64,000 nucleotides of DNA. Source: Acaryochloris sp. CCMEE 5410. GTDB lineage: Bacteria; Cyanobacteriota; Cyanobacteriia; Thermosynechococcales; Thermosynechococcaceae. Where the stretch lies: positions 3,534,001-3,598,000 of the forward strand of contig NZ_AFEJ02000001.1 of assembly GCF_000238775.2 (NCBI RefSeq), given 5' to 3'. The position numbers were made by a program, and so were the translations under genes. Position 1 is the stretch's first letter; every line of letters begins with the position of its first letter. Positions 7,958 through 15,943 of this stretch are shown one piece after another. The notes under the pieces were generated by a model. It worked only from the letters and a program-made list of their open reading frames with translations. It did not search any database and was not told where the DNA came from.

Positions 7958-10252
7958 CTAGGGATCTCTTAAAGGTTGTGTTTGAGTGGGCTGTTGCCAA
8001 ATGGCAATCACAGCTCGGCCAACGCTCATCACCAGTACCAAAGCACCCACCGCAAAGACCATATCGCCAGGAATTCTCAGCCAGACAGTCCAGTGCATCC
8101 AGGGGGAGTTGATTACCTCTGCGCTGCGGGCATACCAAGTGCCATGATTGATGGACTGTACCAGTTGATAGAAGCCATTGGGAATCAAGCCAAAGACCAT
8201 CATGATCCCTAGTCCTCCGTTAATCCACCAGAAAGAGAAGTTGAAGTTTTTCTCATCCCAGGCATGATCTGGCGTGATTTCTCGCAGGGCAAATAGCATT
8301 AGGGCAATCGCTAGAGAACCATACACCCCATACAGGGCAGAGTGGGCATGAATAGGGGTGGTGTTTAGTCCTTGGGAATAATAGAGAACAATTGGCGGAT
8401 TGATCAGAAATCCAAACACACCCGCTCCCACTAGATTCCAGAAACAAGTAGCGATAAAAAACTTGAGGGGCAGCCGATAAAACCCTTGGGCCTCTTTCGA
8501 GAGCTTCAGGGACTTAACGACTTCAAACCCGATTAAGGTAAGGGGAACCACCTCTAGAGCCGAAGCTACGGACCCCATGGCCGTAATAAAGACCGGGGTG
8601 CCCGCAAAGTAGAGATGGTGAAGGGTGCCAATCACACCGCTCCCTAGATAGAGAATCGTGGTTAAATAGGTGGCTCTCAGAGCAGTCGATCGTTTCAAAA
8701 AGCCCAGTTCGCTACAGAGGTAGGCGATGGCCACTGTTGCAAACACTTCAAAGAATCCCTCAACCCAAAGGTGAACCACCCACCAGCGCCAATATTCGGC
8801 AATACTCAGGGGCGTATGGTTGGAATACATGAGGCCGGATGCATAGAACAGGGGAATAGTGATGGCGCTATAGAGAAAGAAATGATTGAGTCCCGTTTTG
8901 TTGCCTTCTGCTTTGAGGGCGGGTTTCAGGGCTCGGAACATTAGCCATAGCCAAAACACCATGCCGCCAATTAACAGTAATTGCCAGAGCCGACCCAGCT
9001 CTACATACTCATAGCCTTGGTGACCGAACCAGAAACTTTTGTCTCCTAGCCAGCCCTGGACGCCAGCCCAAGTACCCAACAAGGAACCAACAACCACCAC
9101 GGTGAGGGCGGCCAATAGTCCGCCATTGCCCCAGGCTTGAAACTTGGGTTCATGCTTACCAAAGCGAGGGCCAAAGTACAGCCCTGCAGCCAGCCAGCAG
9201 GTGGCAATCCAAAAGACAGCAAGCTGCAAGTGCCAGGTGCGGGAGGCAGCGTAGGGCAGATATTGCTGAATGGGAATGCCATAGAACCCCTCTCCCTCGA
9301 CAGCATAGTGAGCCGTCACCATGCCCATCAGGATTTGAACCAAACAAAGGATCATCGCCACGCCAAAAAAGAGGGTTGTGACTTTCTGGCTGGGGGTGGC
9401 GAGGCGGATGGCGGGGCAGGTAGTGACGGGCTGCACGTCTTCTGCATCTTCTTGGGTAATGTAGACGAACAAGAAAAAAGCAATGGCTGCAATTAAGACC
9501 ACCACTGACACGATCGACCAGATCAGAAATTGCCCTGGGGCTTGATTGCCAATCAGATCATCGTGGGGAAAGTTAGCGGTGTAAGAGAAGGGCGCATTGG
9601 GACGGTTGGCCGAGGCCGCCCAGGCTGTCCAGCTAAAAAAGGCCGTAACCGAGCGAATTTGTCCCTTATCAGTGAACCAGCCACTGGGAATGGAATGAAT
9701 CGAAGATCCTTGGGAAAGCAGGGTTTGATAGTCTTCAAAAACCTGTTGTAGCCCTTGGGTTTGGGCCGAGGTGAGGGCCAGGGTGTCCGAGTTGGCATCG
9801 TAACGATTAGCCTTAAAATCCTGCTGGACTTGGACGCTCAGGGTGGCGCGGTCGATATCTGATAATTGCTCGAAATCCGCTTGACTGAAGTCAGAATCAC
9901 CGTCATACAGGACGCCCGCAGTGGCTAGTCCCCAGCGATGGAGGACATCTGCGGTCCAGTCTGGGGCTAGATAGCTGCCATGTCCCCAAATACTGCCAAT
10001 ATGCTGGCCGCCTCGGGCGAGGTAGGTTTCTTGGCCCGCTTGAATATCGGCCTGGGTGAGGATCGTTTCCTGTTGAGGCGAAACGATTCTGGCAGGAATA
10101 GGCGGTGCATTTTTATAAATGGCTGCCCCCGCCGTGAGTAGAACGGTAAAGGTGACGATACAAATCAGAGCTAACCATGCGGGTAAGCCCATAGAGGGGC
10201 GACGCGATCGCAAGTTCGTCGCTACAGTGGTATCTAAAGCTGGGTTGGCCAT
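7958..10252 (-). CDS. norB: Quinol-dependent nitric oxide reductase (qNOR)
   Basis: A single-chain NO reductase of about 764 residues that reduces two NO to N2O with quinol electrons. The N-terminal part has one membrane helix and a periplasmic domain (QETYLARGGQHIGSIWGHG, APDWTADVLHRW) characteristic of qNOR; the rest has about 12 more helices of the heme-copper oxidase fold. His ligand motifs are seen in VVHLWVEGFFEVF, TLHHLYFAG and IHAHSALYG. I chose ATG 10252 with GGGGAT upstream rather than the TTG at 10267. It heads the norB-glbN-ptox run and diverges from a Crp/Fnr regulator; a perfect palindrome (10398-10411) lies about 145 bp upstream. No cytochrome c subunit is present, as expected for qNOR. 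Confidence 0.93.
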   Translation of the reverse strand: MANPALDTTVATNLRSRRPSMGLPAWLALICIVTFTVLLTAGAAIYKNAPPIPARIVSPQQETILTQADIQAGQETYLARGGQHIGSIWGHGSYLAPDWTADVLHRWGLATAGVLYDGDSDFSQADFEQLSDIDRATLSVQVQQDFKANRYDANSDTLALTSAQTQGLQQVFEDYQTLLSQGSSIHSIPSGWFTDKGQIRSVTAFFSWTAWAASANRPNAPFSYTANFPHDDLIGNQAPGQFLIWSIVSVVVLIAAIAFFLFVYITQEDAEDVQPVTTCPAIRLATPSQKVTTLFFGVAMILCLVQILMGMVTAHYAVEGEGFYGIPIQQYLPYAASRTWHLQLAVFWIATCWLAAGLYFGPRFGKHEPKFQAWGNGGLLAALTVVVVGSLLGTWAGVQGWLGDKSFWFGHQGYEYVELGRLWQLLLIGGMVFWLWLMFRALKPALKAEGNKTGLNHFFLYSAITIPLFYASGLMYSNHTPLSIAEYWRWWVVHLWVEGFFEVFATVAIAYLCSELGFLKRSTALRATYLTTILYLGSGVIGTLHHLYFAGTPVFITAMGSVASALEVVPLTLIGFEVVKSLKLSKEAQGFYRLPLKFFIATCFWNLVGAGVFGFLINPPIVLYYSQGLNTTPIHAHSALYGVYGSLAIALMLFALREITPDHAWDEKNFNFSFWWINGGLGIMMVFGLIPNGFYQLVQSINHGTWYARSAEVINSPWMHWTVWLRIPGDMVFAVGALVLVMSVGRAVIAIWQQPTQTQPLRDP

Positions 10253-10397
10253 CGTTGCTATCCCCAAAATAGTTTTGCTCCTAACAGCCCATCTTTTGAG
10301 TGGAGAGGAGTCGAACCCTAAGAGCTAGGTTCGTCCAATACTGAGCTGTTCTGGAGGAGATGCCTCCCACTGTAGGAGACTCGACTCGATTCATTCT

Positions 10398-10411
10398 TTG
10401 ACTTAAGTCAA
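10398..10411. promoter_or_regulatory. FNR/DNR-like palindrome TTGACTTAAGTCAA
   Basis: A perfect 14-bp palindrome in the norB/crp intergenic region, about 145 bp from each start codon. It resembles FNR/DNR boxes (TTGAT-N4-ATCAA). The identical 14-mer recurs at 61543-61556. Probable operator for the adjacent Crp/Fnr protein. Confidence 0.7.
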
Positions 10412-10550
10412 GCGGCCAATTAAAAGATGCTTAAATCTAAGTCCTGGCTATTAAAAGTTGCAGCGTCTAAGCCAGGGGCTAATGTGGTGTGGAGGTTGCT
10501 AATAGATCGTAGTCTTCATATTTTTTGGATTCCTGGCAGAGTATAGGTTG

Positions 10551-11243
10551 ATGATAGACACCGCTAACGTGGCAGATTGGTTGGAGACAACCGTGATTTT
10601 TCGCGGCTTATCCGCAGAACAACGCCAGGCCCTGACCCAAATTGCTCAAATTCAATCCTTTAAAAAGAGTGAGCAAATCTTCCGCCAAGACCAAGAGGCG
10701 ACGGGATTTTATGTGGTGAAGTCGGGGCGAGTCAAAGTCTTTCAGATGTCTGCCAATGGCAAAGAACAGATCCTCAATATTTTTACCGAGGGTGATAACT
10801 TTGCAGATGTCCCTGCTTTAGATGGCCAAGCCTTTCCGGCTTCTGCTGCAGCCCTGGAACCTGCCGACCTAATTTTTTTCCCGCGCTACCCGTTTCTGGA
10901 GTTTCTCCACCACAACCCCGATGTGGCGGTGCAAATGTTGATTAGCCTCTCTAGCCACCTGCGCCATCTGGCCCAACTGGTTGAGCAATTGTCATTTAAA
11001 AGTGTGCCGCAGCGTTTGGCAACCTACCTGTTAAGTTTGGGTGATACGGCCAGCGATACGGTCTATCTGGACTTAACCAAAAGCCAACTGGCAGCAAGGC
11101 TGGGAACTATTCCAGCAACCCTGTCTCGGGCGTTTTATCAACTCGGTAGTGATGGCATGATTGCGATCGCAGGCCCCAAAGTGACAATACTGGATCGCGA
11201 TCGCCTCACAGCTTTAAGTCAATCCCCAGAATCCTCCGAATAG
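10551..11243 (+). CDS. Crp/Fnr-family transcriptional regulator, DNR/NNR-like
   Basis: A 230-residue regulator: cNMP-binding-like beta barrel at about 20-135 (FYVVKSGRVKVFQ, GDNFADVPALDG), dimerisation helix, and a C-terminal winged helix (LTKSQLAARLGTIPATLSRAF, about 175-200). The recognition helix reads PATLSR where E. coli FNR has VETISR, so the Ser and Arg are kept but the Glu is Ala. There is no N-terminal cysteine cluster, so it is not an oxygen-sensing Fe-S FNR; DNR-type heme/NO sensing is possible. I chose ATG 10551 over TTG 10548. Its place opposite norB and the shared palindromes suggest that it controls nor, feo and the fermentation block (inference). Confidence 0.85.
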   Translation: MIDTANVADWLETTVIFRGLSAEQRQALTQIAQIQSFKKSEQIFRQDQEATGFYVVKSGRVKVFQMSANGKEQILNIFTEGDNFADVPALDGQAFPASAAALEPADLIFFPRYPFLEFLHHNPDVAVQMLISLSSHLRHLAQLVEQLSFKSVPQRLATYLLSLGDTASDTVYLDLTKSQLAARLGTIPATLSRAFYQLGSDGMIAIAGPKVTILDRDRLTALSQSPESSE

Positions 11244-11283
11244 ATGCCTTAGACTTTTGGAGGCAAGGTACCAAAACTCATCT
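11199..11283. repeat. Copy A of a diverged 85-bp duplication (crp 3' end plus CDF 3' end)
   Basis: Aligns without gaps to 13357-13441 at 64 of 85 positions (75%). The first part is the coding 3' end of the Crp/Fnr gene; the part after its stop resembles, in antisense, the 3' end of the CDF transporter gene. So this copy is intact crp plus a CDF scrap, and copy B is the reverse. Confidence 0.7.
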
Positions 11284-11308
11284 ACGCTGATGAAATAGCC
11301 GAAGGTAT

Positions 11309-12640
11309 TTACGCTTTTTTGCTCAACTCAAAAGCTGCATTGGGCAGAAGGCGGCGAATAAAATTACCCTCATGTTCTTCGCCTTTAAGCATCCGATTCC
11401 AGTAAACCCAGGGCAAGACATAGCGTTTTAATAACCACATACTCGTGCGTTCTTTGGTCGCGTCCAGGGGGAAACTGGGATAAGGTTGAGCCTCATAATC
11501 AAACTCTGCCAGAATCGTTTTGTCATATCCGGTGATGAGGGGGCAACAACTATAGCCATTGTATTGACCCATCAATGGGGTTTGATTCATATGGGCTAGC
11601 AAATTCTGCACGAGCACAGGGGCTTCTCTGCGAATAGCGGCTGCCGTTTTAGAGGTGGGCAACGAGGATGCATCCCCTAGGCTAAAAACATTTGGATACC
11701 GATTATGTTGGGTTGTGAATTTATCCACATCAACCCAGCCTCCCGGTCCTTCCACCGCAAGTGGACTGTGCTTGAGTACATCAGGGGCACTCATGGGTGG
11801 CGTCACATGAATCATGTCATAGGGCAAAGAGATCGTTTCTGTTTCGTTGCCGTTACTAACTTCAAAGAGGGCAACTTTTTGATCTGGATGAATTTCAGTC
11901 AAATTATGCTGAGTTCTTAGATCAATGCCTTTACGCTCTACAACCTGCATCAACGCTGGAACAAACGCATCAACGCCAAAGATTTTTCCGGTTGCTGTGC
12001 AATAGCTAATTTGGGTTTGCTGTCGAACGCCGCTTTTCCCAAAGGCTTCATCAGCAAGATACATAATTTTTTGGGGAGCCCCTGCACACTTGATGGGGGT
12101 TTCAGGATACGTGAAAATGGCGTTTCCGCCCTGGAACTGTTTAATCGTTTCCCAGGTGTGAGTTGCGCCACCGATAGCATAGTTACTACATACTCCTCCT
12201 TTGCCTAGCGCCTCTTGGAGCCCTTTGATCTGACTCCAATTGATCTGAATACCAGGGCAAACCACTAGATAGTCATAGGTCACCTGAGTACCATTTTGGG
12301 TGTGGAGGCAATTTTGATCAGGATCAAACTGCACGACCTTATCTTGAAGCCAGGTTGCATCCTGAGGAATAAGTGTTTGCTGAGGTTGAACGGTGGCCTC
12401 AAAGGGAATACAGCCACCCCCAACTAGCGTCCATCCGGGTTGATAATAATGCTGCTCAGAGGGCTCAATAATTAGAATATCGAGGGACCGCATTTGCTTT
12501 AGTAACTGAGCTGCGACGGTAATTCCCGCAGATCCACCCCCAACAATGACGATTTGATGAGATATGGAGTGTTGATCAGTCGTATCTGCAGCAGGTTGAG
12601 TTGCAGTCATTACATTAGGTCTCTTGGATTGTTCTCCCAT
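11309..12640 (-). CDS. sqr: Sulfide:quinone oxidoreductase, type II-like (SQR1)
   Basis: A 443-residue flavoprotein oxidising sulfide and passing electrons to the quinone pool at the membrane face. It has an N-terminal Rossmann FAD motif (IVIVGGGSAGITVA, about 30-43), the SQR loop YYQPGWTLVGGG, a conserved Cys in TPIKCAGAP, and a second in YSCCPLITGY; FSLGDASSLPTSKTAAA near 320 is the C-terminal FAD motif. The pattern resembles type II enzymes, including mitochondrial SQOR. The start may be 12640 or ATG 12610. A 17-base palindrome (12649-12665) sits just upstream of 12640. It is convergent with the Crp/Fnr gene. Confidence 0.85.
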   Translation of the reverse strand: MGEQSKRPNVMTATQPAADTTDQHSISHQIVIVGGGSAGITVAAQLLKQMRSLDILIIEPSEQHYYQPGWTLVGGGCIPFEATVQPQQTLIPQDATWLQDKVVQFDPDQNCLHTQNGTQVTYDYLVVCPGIQINWSQIKGLQEALGKGGVCSNYAIGGATHTWETIKQFQGGNAIFTYPETPIKCAGAPQKIMYLADEAFGKSGVRQQTQISYCTATGKIFGVDAFVPALMQVVERKGIDLRTQHNLTEIHPDQKVALFEVSNGNETETISLPYDMIHVTPPMSAPDVLKHSPLAVEGPGGWVDVDKFTTQHNRYPNVFSLGDASSLPTSKTAAAIRREAPVLVQNLLAHMNQTPLMGQYNGYSCCPLITGYDKTILAEFDYEAQPYPSFPLDATKERTSMWLLKRYVLPWVYWNRMLKGEEHEGNFIRRLLPNAAFELSKKA

Positions 12641-12648
12641 GCATTATC

Positions 12649-12665
12649 TGGGAAAAATTTTCCCA
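12649..12665. promoter_or_regulatory. Palindrome upstream of SQR1
   Basis: TGGGAAAA and TTTTCCCA flank a single A, giving a perfect 8-bp inverted repeat nine bases before the 12640 start codon. It could be a repressor operator overlapping the translation start region, or it may shift the true start to 12610. Not a known consensus to me. Confidence 0.45.
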
Positions 12666-12892
12666 AGTTATGAGAGCTAATTAATTTTTAAAAAATCTAA
12701 TTTTACTCAGGCTCTAGTTTTGAGGGATTTCTCTACTATGTATTGCTAGGCCTAGTAAGAGACCACCAAAGACGAGATGATTGGTAATCTCTGCACTTGC
12801 TACTTTTCCATAGAAGAATGGTTCCACTTCTCGATCAGTATCATTAGCGTTGAGGCTATTTGAACAATTCAAATAATTGTCGGGAGTAACGA

Positions 12893-13303
12893 ATGATGAA
12901 ATATTCACCTGATGAGATCCGTAAAGCAGCTATAGCAATCCAGCCATATATAGCAAAACTTCTTGATGCTCCAAACGCTCAGCGACTAGAGAGACAGCTA
13001 GAAGGGTTACTGTCCCAGTCTTCACTAAAACAAGGAAGCCATACTCAACTTTCCCAGCTTTTATCAGAGCATGAATCGACCCGGGATTGGATCAGGTTAT
13101 ATCTGGAGGAACAATATCCTGCTGAAGATATTCTCAAGGCTCTCAGAGTTTATTATCCCCTTCCAGGAATCGAGAATTCCGTTGAAAGTCCTCGATATAT
13201 CTGTCCGGTCGAAAAATGCAACCAGGATTGGTATCGCAAGAATCGGGAAGATGAAATTCCTGTTTGCCCAGTCCATGGCTTAAAACTCATTATCGATAGC
13301 TAG
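12893..13303 (+). CDS. Conserved-looking zinc-ribbon hypothetical protein
   Basis: A 136-residue protein. Residues about 1-100 are predicted helical (two to three helices, RLERQLEGLL, WIRLYLEEQYPAEDILKALRVYY). The C-terminal 35 residues form a putative zinc ribbon: CPVEKCNQDW, then CPVHG, giving CxxxxC...CxxH. Similar C-terminal ribbons (CP...W..R......CP.H) occur in cyanobacterial effector-associated proteins of conflict-type systems, but I cannot assign one here. It stands alone between SQR1 (divergent) and the CDF remnant. The double ATG at 12893/12896 gives the start; upstream RBS is weak. Confidence 0.6.
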   Translation: MMKYSPDEIRKAAIAIQPYIAKLLDAPNAQRLERQLEGLLSQSSLKQGSHTQLSQLLSEHESTRDWIRLYLEEQYPAEDILKALRVYYPLPGIENSVESPRYICPVEKCNQDWYRKNREDEIPVCPVHGLKLIIDS

Positions 13304-13356
13304 GGCTGTGTCGCAACGCTGTCTCAGAGGGGGATCAATATTGATGGCCTGATTTC

Positions 13357-13441
13357 GATCGCCTTATAGCCTTAAGTCAATCCCCAAACTCTTCGGATTA
13401 GACGCCTTGTTCTGTGGCAGGCACTTCACCAAAACTAATTT
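13357..13441. repeat. Copy B of the diverged 85-bp duplication
   Basis: Partner of 11199-11283 (75% identical, ungapped). Here the left part is a decayed crp 3' end (still reading toward ALSQSP-like codons on the plus strand) and the right part is the 3' end of the CDF gene. It shows that a crp-CDF convergent pair once existed in two copies or was split. Confidence 0.7.
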
Positions 13442-14297
13442 GTTCGGAGGAATAAGACCGGGGCTCAATGTGAATGGTGGCCCGGACAGGGGCATATTTT
13501 TGCTCCAGAATGGCTTCCACCTCTTCCGTGATGTTATGGGCCACTTCAACACTGTCTGAGTCAACCACCAGATGCATCTCGATAAAAGCTTGTCGTCCCA
13601 ACAACCCCCGAGAAGCAATATCGTGACAGTTGAGGACCCCTGGCACATTAATGACGGCGTCATGGATGGCTCGGCCATTTCATCTACCAACCAGAGCAAA
13701 TTGCGTTGCAATACTGACTAGCCACTGGCAAACACCAAAACACAAACGGGAAAGGCCAGCAACACATCAACCCACTGATAGCCAAACCCCACGCCGACTA
13801 AGCCAAGCATGACCATGGCGGTTACCCAAATATCGCTCATCGTCTGTTGCGCATCCGATAGCAGAATACTGCTGCCAACCCGCTCACCCACGCGGCGTTC
13901 GTACACCGCCACCACAATATTGATGCCCAACACCACCAGCAATAGCTCTAAGACTTGGGGAGACATCTGCACGGGAGACTCATGGTTGAAGAGGTGCCCC
14001 ACCACCCCTTCTAAAATTTCAAAGCAGGCAATTCCTAAAAATGCAGCAATACCTAAAGCGCCGATAGCATCAAATTTCTGATGTCCATAAGGATGTTCTC
14101 GATCTGGTTCGGGGGATGCCAATCAATTCATCGTCAATCCCAGGACATTATTGGCACTATCTGTAATGCTATGGAGGGCACCGGCAAATAAGCTAAGGGA
14201 CCCAGTCCACCATCCGCATCCGAGTCCAGCCTTAATTAACATCACCGTCACATTTAAAAACAAGACTGTGACGAGCACATTGCGCACATCTTGGCGA

Positions 14298-15460
14298 GGG
14301 AGCGTGTCACTTTTTCAGGAGAAAAATAGAGTCAAGTTGTCGATTGAGATAGGCACAGCGATGAGCTAGGACTTTGGGGATATGTTTTTCTTGCCATTGC
14401 GCACCTGAAATCTTTGTCCTTCGGTCAATTTGCTTAACAAGCGACTCAACGGCACCAGAGCCAATGGGTATTCCCTCAGCTTGATAGTAACCATAGTTGG
14501 GAATCCGCTCTCGGTGGTCTCGCAAATACTGACAGAACCGTTTAGCCTGAGGTTTGCTCAAACCACAGAACAAATCGATGGCCTCATCAATCTTCCCTCT
14601 CCACAAAAAGGTTTCAGCTTGCTGCAGCCGTTTGAGTGACCCACCGACTTTATGTAAATTCTCCATCAAGTGGAACCAGTCTAGGATCTGCTCCTGTTGA
14701 GTTGGCAGTCTCATCTGTCGGTAAAGCTTCCAAATCCCAACATGACCATCCCCAAGACAGTAAACCCTTGCAGCAAATCTGAAGCGGTTCACCGCCAGGC
14801 AGAGGGAAGTATGGTCTTGATAGTAGGCCAAGCCAACCCTATCGCCATTGATGCGAACTGCTTTATAACCACGCCAGTGGCAGGGTTCCCCTTTTGGAGT
14901 AATCAACCGAATATTGCCCCCATCTAAGCTGAGCTGAGTGACTCCTTGCGTCAAAGAGGGTGGACTGAAGGTTTGACGATGAACGAGACGCTGCTGCGTT
15001 TTGGAGCTGACTGTGATACCCGTTAAAACTGCTAGATCCTCTGATGCATGGGCATAGGAAACATTGGCACTAATACGCAGGGCGCACATCTCTAAGTAGG
15101 GGCTTAACTGACTGTTGGGCTTGACCTTGAGGGCTGTTGCTTGGGTCCGAGTGAGGTTGAGTTTGCCCAGAATGCTTTTTAAGGTCCGTCGATATTCTCC
15201 GACATCTGGCGGGCTAACTTGGTCGATAAAAAAGACCCATTTGAGGCGACACATGAGTTTGCAGTTGAGTCCGAACGGTGCATTCAATCTCTGCCAAAGT
15301 CTTCATGGGCAGAGACTGGGATTGGGAGTCTTGATACAGCAGTTCTGAAATGCGTGTGACGCAAGCATTGAATTCTTGTTCTTCTTCTGGTGTCATAGTC
15401 AATAAGAGGGATCATCTAAGATCAATTATCATTTTCCTCTCAAAGAAGTGACACGCTCCC
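14298..15460 (-). mobile_element. ISKra4-family insertion sequence, 1163 bp
   Basis: Perfect 15-bp terminal inverted repeats (GGGAGCGTGTCACTT at the left end; reverse complement at the right end, one mismatch-free core of 13 at the left) and an 8-bp target duplication CTTGGCGA on both sides (14290-14297 and 15461-15468). The target is the 5' end of the CDF gene. The clean duplication indicates a fairly recent insertion. Confidence 0.9.
14307..15402 (-). CDS. ISKra4-family transposase in two overlapping frames
   Basis: Frame 1 (15402-15214) encodes the N-terminal domain MTPEEEQEF...ISELLYQD...TLAEIE; frame 2 (read from about 15287 to 14307) carries the rest: the DDE-type core with LSLDGGNIRL, CLGDGHVGIWKL, LDWFHLMENL, IPIGSGAVES and KISGAQW. 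The two join at an A6/T6 run (15228-15233) with a +1 shift relative to frame 1. This could be a programmed or transcriptional slippage site or a mutation; homologs I know are one continuous protein of about 360 residues. Everything downstream of the joint is intact, so activity is possible. Confidence 0.8.
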
Positions 15461-15585
15461 CTTGGCGATTATCGATGGTCATGGAGCTACTGAGGCTGCT
15501 TTTATTTACGAACTGCTATTGAGATCAATCATCAGTCATCAATATGGCTTACTGCAACTTTGGAATTAAGTAGAACGAGTATTTT

Positions 15586-15599
15586 TTGATTTAAATCAA
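15586..15599. promoter_or_regulatory. FNR/DNR-like palindrome TTGATTTAAATCAA
   Basis: Perfect 14-bp palindrome differing from the 10398 box by one symmetric base pair (C/G to T/A) and matching the classical TTGAT-N4-ATCAA consensus. It lies 345 bp upstream of feoA and 104 bp upstream of the former CDF start, so it could have served either. Confidence 0.65.
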
Positions 15600-15835
15600 A
15601 AAAATTATTTGTTGTTATAGAACCCCAAAAACTCCCTTTCCGAGATGAATTGATTGTGGTGAAAGCATTTCTACGGTCTTAACGAGCAATAACTTTGTTA
15701 AATCAGTCTTAAAGGGGTAGACACAAAAAAGCAGCTTATTGATAATTTCTATTAATTGAATAAGCCGTAAATCTAACGTTTCACCATACAGCTTGTGAGT
15801 TAGTTAGAAATAGCTATCAAATTTCACATAGCTTG

Positions 15836-15908
15836 CTGCTGTGATCAGCAGTAATTCTTTGATCTTTTCAAAATTATATTTTTTCTGCTGATACGAATGG
15901 TCAGCAGA
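15836..15908. promoter_or_regulatory. Array of CTGCT/AGCAG inverted repeats before feoA
   Basis: CTGCT-N6-AGCAG (15836-15851) and TCTGCTGA-N9-TCAGCAGA (15884-15908, perfect 8-bp arms). The second ends 35 bp before the feoA start. The repeated half-site suggests an operator pair; an attenuator hairpin is also possible. The cognate regulator is unknown. Confidence 0.45.
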
Positions 15909-15943
15909 CCGTTTCTGATTCGCTTGTTGAGGAAATTCTGGTT

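Larger units (their letters stand above)
13398..15482 (-). pseudogene. CDF-family cation efflux transporter, interrupted by an ISKra4-type element
   Basis: The original frame starts at ATG 15482 (MTIDNRQDVRNVL across the insertion), is split by the element at 14298-15460, and continues to 13398. Recognisable parts: first helices with SLSLFAGALHSITDSANN, then PDREHPYGHQKFD, later helices, and a cytoplasmic tail with DIASRGLLGRQAFIEMHLVVD. Damage besides the insertion: TGA at 14123-14125 and TAG at 13718-13720, both where relatives have Trp (TGG), and a frameshift near 13650-13690. CDF proteins export Zn, Fe or Mn. The gene is dead; its neighbours feoABC suggest it once balanced iron import (inference). 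Confidence 0.85.
15483..15943. other. A/T-rich control region between the CDF remnant and feoA
   Basis: No gene seen in about 460 bases. It holds an FNR-like palindrome (15586-15599) and a cluster of TGCTGA/TCAGCA inverted half-sites (15836-15908) just before feoA. Confidence 0.6.

Noticed and set aside
10551-11243. An oxygen-sensing Fe-S FNR
   Set aside because: No N-terminal cysteine cluster is present, so oxygen sensing by 4Fe-4S as in E. coli FNR is unlikely.
12714-12908. A 64-codon minus-strand frame with a hydrophobic C-terminus
   Set aside because: It needs a GTG start overlapping the divergent zinc-ribbon gene, lacks an RBS and matches no family I know.
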